Shown piece by piece: positions 40,591 through 41,826 of a stretch of 41,826 bases of DNA (positions are counted from its first letter, which is position 1; each line of letters starts with the position of its first letter). Source of the stretch: a virus. The stretch lies in IMG/VR virus record IMGVR_UViG_3300046524_000592, positions 1-41,826 of that record; one strand, 5' to 3'. Made by a program: the position numbers and the translations under genes. The notes under the pieces are model-generated. The model searched no databases. It was not told the origin of the DNA and was given only the letters and a program-made list of their open reading frames with translations.

Positions 40591-40653
40591 CCCCCTCCCC
40601 CTCAGAACGCGGGTTTTGACCGACCAGAAAAACGGCCCCTGGCCCCATGGTGG

Positions 40654-40761
40654 TCCCATATCACCCATTTTCCACACGCCAAAAACCACAAACCCCCGAC
40701 TTTCTCTAGGAAAATCAGGGGTTTGTGTTTGCAGAATGTGGCGGTGAAGGAGAGATTCGAA
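40654..40761. repeat. attR: right copy of 108-bp att direct repeat
   Basis: Identical to 1370-1477. It contains the tRNA-Ser terminator and the tRNA 3' portion (T-arm to CCA). Because the tRNA continues intact to 40828, this copy restores a functional tRNA after integration. Confidence 0.95.
40681..40727 (-). terminator. tRNA-Ser terminator
   Basis: A 10-bp stem CACAAACCCC/GGGGTTTGTG (40687-40696 with 40718-40727), followed on the minus strand by a T-run (AAAAA at 40681-40685 on the plus strand). It ends tRNA-Ser transcription and is part of the att repeat, so the phage carries a copy of it. Confidence 0.88.
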
Positions 40762-40828
40762 CTCTCGATACAGTTTCCTGTATACACACTTTCCAGGCGT
40801 GCTCCTTAAGCCACTCGGACACTTCACC
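40739..40828 (-). tRNA. tRNA-Ser(GGA)
   Basis: A 90-nt class II tRNA with encoded CCA (40739-40741). Acceptor stem GGTGAAG/CTTCACC, discriminator G, anticodon stem CACGC/GTGTG around loop CTGGAAA (anticodon GGA), a long variable arm and T-arm GGAGAG-TTCGAAT-type sequence. It reads serine UCC/UCU codons. The prophage att repeat covers its 3' 23 nt. Confidence 0.95.
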
Positions 40829-40866
40829 GTATCTCTTCAAACAAGTTCTGTCTGTCGAGGCGCGCT

Positions 40867-40895
40867 AATGTAGTCGAAAGCTTTTCTGATGGCAA
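40867..40895 (-). promoter_or_regulatory. Probable promoter of tRNA-Ser
   Basis: On the minus strand TTGCCA (40890-40895), a 17-bp spacer and TACATT (40867-40872), followed by a GC-rich discriminator typical of stable-RNA promoters. The start point would be near 40860, about 30 nt before the tRNA 5' end. The rest of 40829-41136 shows no gene. Confidence 0.6.
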
Positions 40896-41136
40896 ACATT
40901 TTTTTCAGAATTTTCATGCGCTTAAGAGATTTGGCGATTCCTGTGGGTTTGCGGACAGGGCAAACCGGCCAATCTTCGGCCAGGCGCGTGCGTCTATATA
41001 GAAGCGAAGGCTGTGCAAGCGTGGCTGATAGTAGCGGGCGGCGTTGGTTTGGCTGACTGGCCGGTCAGTCACGGCGCTTTACCTGGCCTGCGGCCATGGG
41101 TAACGTCTGCCCCACTTCTCTATAAGGAATAGCGTC

Positions 41137-41826
41137 ATGAGTGAGTTGATTTCGTACCACCTCGAAGACGGTATCGCGACCCTGACCTTGAGCAATGGCA
41201 AGGTCAATGCCATCTCGCCGGACGTGATCGGCGCTTTCAATGCTGCGCTGGATCAGGCGGTGACGGATCGGGCGGTGGTGATCATCACCGGCCAGCCGGG
41301 CATCCTCTCTGGCGGCTACGATCTGAAGGTCATGACGTCCGGGCCGAAAGAAGCCGTGAGTCTGGTCACTGCCGGCTCAACCCTCGCCCGCCGGCTACTG
41401 GCCCACCCGTTCCCGGTGATCGTCGCGTGCCCTGGGCATGCGGTGGCCAAGGGTGCGTTCATTCTGCTGTCAGCCGACTACCGGATTGGTGTCGACGGCC
41501 CGTTCAGCATTGGCCTGAACGAAGTGCAGATCGGCATGACCATGCACCATGCCGGCATTGAACTGGCCCGTGATCGCCTGCGCAAGTCGGCGTTCCACCG
41601 CTCAGTGATCAACGGCGAGATGTTCGATCCGCAAGGCGCGGTGGATGCAGGGTTCCTCGACAAGGTGGTGACCGCCGAAGAACTGCACGGCGCAGCGTTG
41701 GCCGCAGCGCGCCAATTGAAGAAGATCAACATGACCGCACACAAGAACACCAAGCTCAAGGCACGCAAGGCCCTGCTGGATACCCTGGATGCAGCGATCG
41801 TCCAGGATCAGGCCCATCTGGTTTAA
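41137..41826 (+). CDS. Enoyl-CoA hydratase/isomerase (crotonase) family protein
   Basis: A 229-residue crotonase-fold protein, shorter than the common 255-260-residue hydratases. Oxyanion-hole segments are ILSGGYDL (residues 56-63) and CPGHAVAKGAF, followed by DYRIGVDGPFSIGLNEVQIGM. The specific substrate cannot be assigned from sequence alone; this group is generally annotated as enoyl-CoA hydratase in Pseudomonas. ATG 41137 has AAGGA about 9 nt upstream. The stop codon is the last triplet of the window, so the gene is complete. Host gene flanking the tRNA. Confidence 0.9.
   Translation: MSELISYHLEDGIATLTLSNGKVNAISPDVIGAFNAALDQAVTDRAVVIITGQPGILSGGYDLKVMTSGPKEAVSLVTAGSTLARRLLAHPFPVIVACPGHAVAKGAFILLSADYRIGVDGPFSIGLNEVQIGMTMHHAGIELARDRLRKSAFHRSVINGEMFDPQGAVDAGFLDKVVTAEELHGAALAAARQLKKINMTAHKNTKLKARKALLDTLDAAIVQDQAHLV

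Larger units (their letters stand above)
1478..40653 (+). mobile_element. P2/phiCTX-like prophage integrated in tRNA-Ser(GGA)
   Basis: The element is bounded by the 108-bp repeat. The tyrosine integrase lies directly inside attR and a full P2-type set Q-P-O-N-M-L-X-lysis-R-S-V-W-J-I-H-G-FI-FII-E-T-U-D is present, together with repressor, Ogr and replication genes. Circularised, it would be 39,284 bp. All morphogenesis frames appear intact, so the prophage may be inducible. The att-cos-cargo-Q order at the left is like phiCTX rather than P2, where int lies beside the C repressor. Three AT-rich cargo inserts interrupt the high-GC backbone: 4090-6362, 15648-16547 and 27948-30081. Confidence 0.95.

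Noticed and set aside
1-41826. CRISPR arrays, insertion sequences, rRNA
   Set aside because: No regularly spaced repeats, transposase genes or rRNA sequence were seen in the window.

Overview
The window is a chromosomal segment of a Pseudomonas, probably of the P. fluorescens group, carrying one apparently complete P2/phiCTX-like temperate prophage. The host assignment rests on the high-GC codon use, the OsmE-like lipoprotein, the YbjQ protein and the enoyl-CoA hydratase beside tRNA-Ser(GGA). It was read by eye; no database search was run. Host DNA lies at 1-1369 and from tRNA-Ser(GGA) (40739-40828, minus strand) to 41826. A perfect 108-bp direct repeat (1370-1477 and 40654-40761) marks attL and attR. 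It contains the tRNA 3' end and its terminator, so the excised phage genome should be 39,284 bp. tRNA-Ser is, from general knowledge, also the integration target of P. aeruginosa phage phiCTX, whose att-cos-cargo-Q layout this prophage follows.

Left accessory region (1478-6465). A candidate cos end and a cluster of GTAAT/ATTAC repeats come first. Two tandem RNAs follow, with the three-helix architecture of phage C4 antisense RNA. Downstream lie two coupled small ORFs and a P22-Ant-type antirepressor. The second C4-like RNA is complementary in two places to the leader of the first small ORF, as in the immI region of P1/P7. Next is an AT-rich, translationally coupled pair: a HEPN-like helical protein and an ORC/CDC6-like P-loop ATPase with a C-terminal helix-hairpin-helix. 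This pair is a candidate defence system sitting at the cargo position between cos and the portal gene.

Morphogenesis region (6466-27820). The order is P2-like: Q and P leftward, then O, N, M, L, X, lysis genes (holin, muramidase, nested Rz/Rz1 spanins), R, S, V, W, J, I, H, G, FI, FII, E/E', T, U and D rightward. A DUF3800-like gene has been inserted backwards between S and V. The E/E' -1 frameshift site is intact. Three TGTA-N11-TACA palindromes stand before O/P, before V and before FI, where P2 keeps its Ogr-dependent late promoters.

Right accessory and early region (27821-40653). A leftward AT-rich three-gene operon ends in a PD-(D/E)XK-type nuclease-like protein and is a second candidate defence cassette. 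It is followed by a divergent repressor / gp16-like switch, a YmfL-like regulator, a head-to-head pair of small related genes, an Ogr-like zinc-finger late activator, a zinc-ribbon/Toprim/P-loop primase-helicase, a possible nucleotide-modification protein, a C5-cytosine methyltransferase whose target-recognition region is four tandem modules, an Arc-type repressor and a tyrosine integrase next to attR.

In outline, lysogeny would be held by the repressor at 30439-30846 and perhaps by C4-RNA control of the antirepressor. After induction, the early operon (31240 onward) supplies replication proteins and Ogr, and Ogr turns on the late operons. The three AT-rich inserts (4090-6362, 15648-16547, 27948-30081) are the parts least explained by phage growth and the best candidates for new biology.
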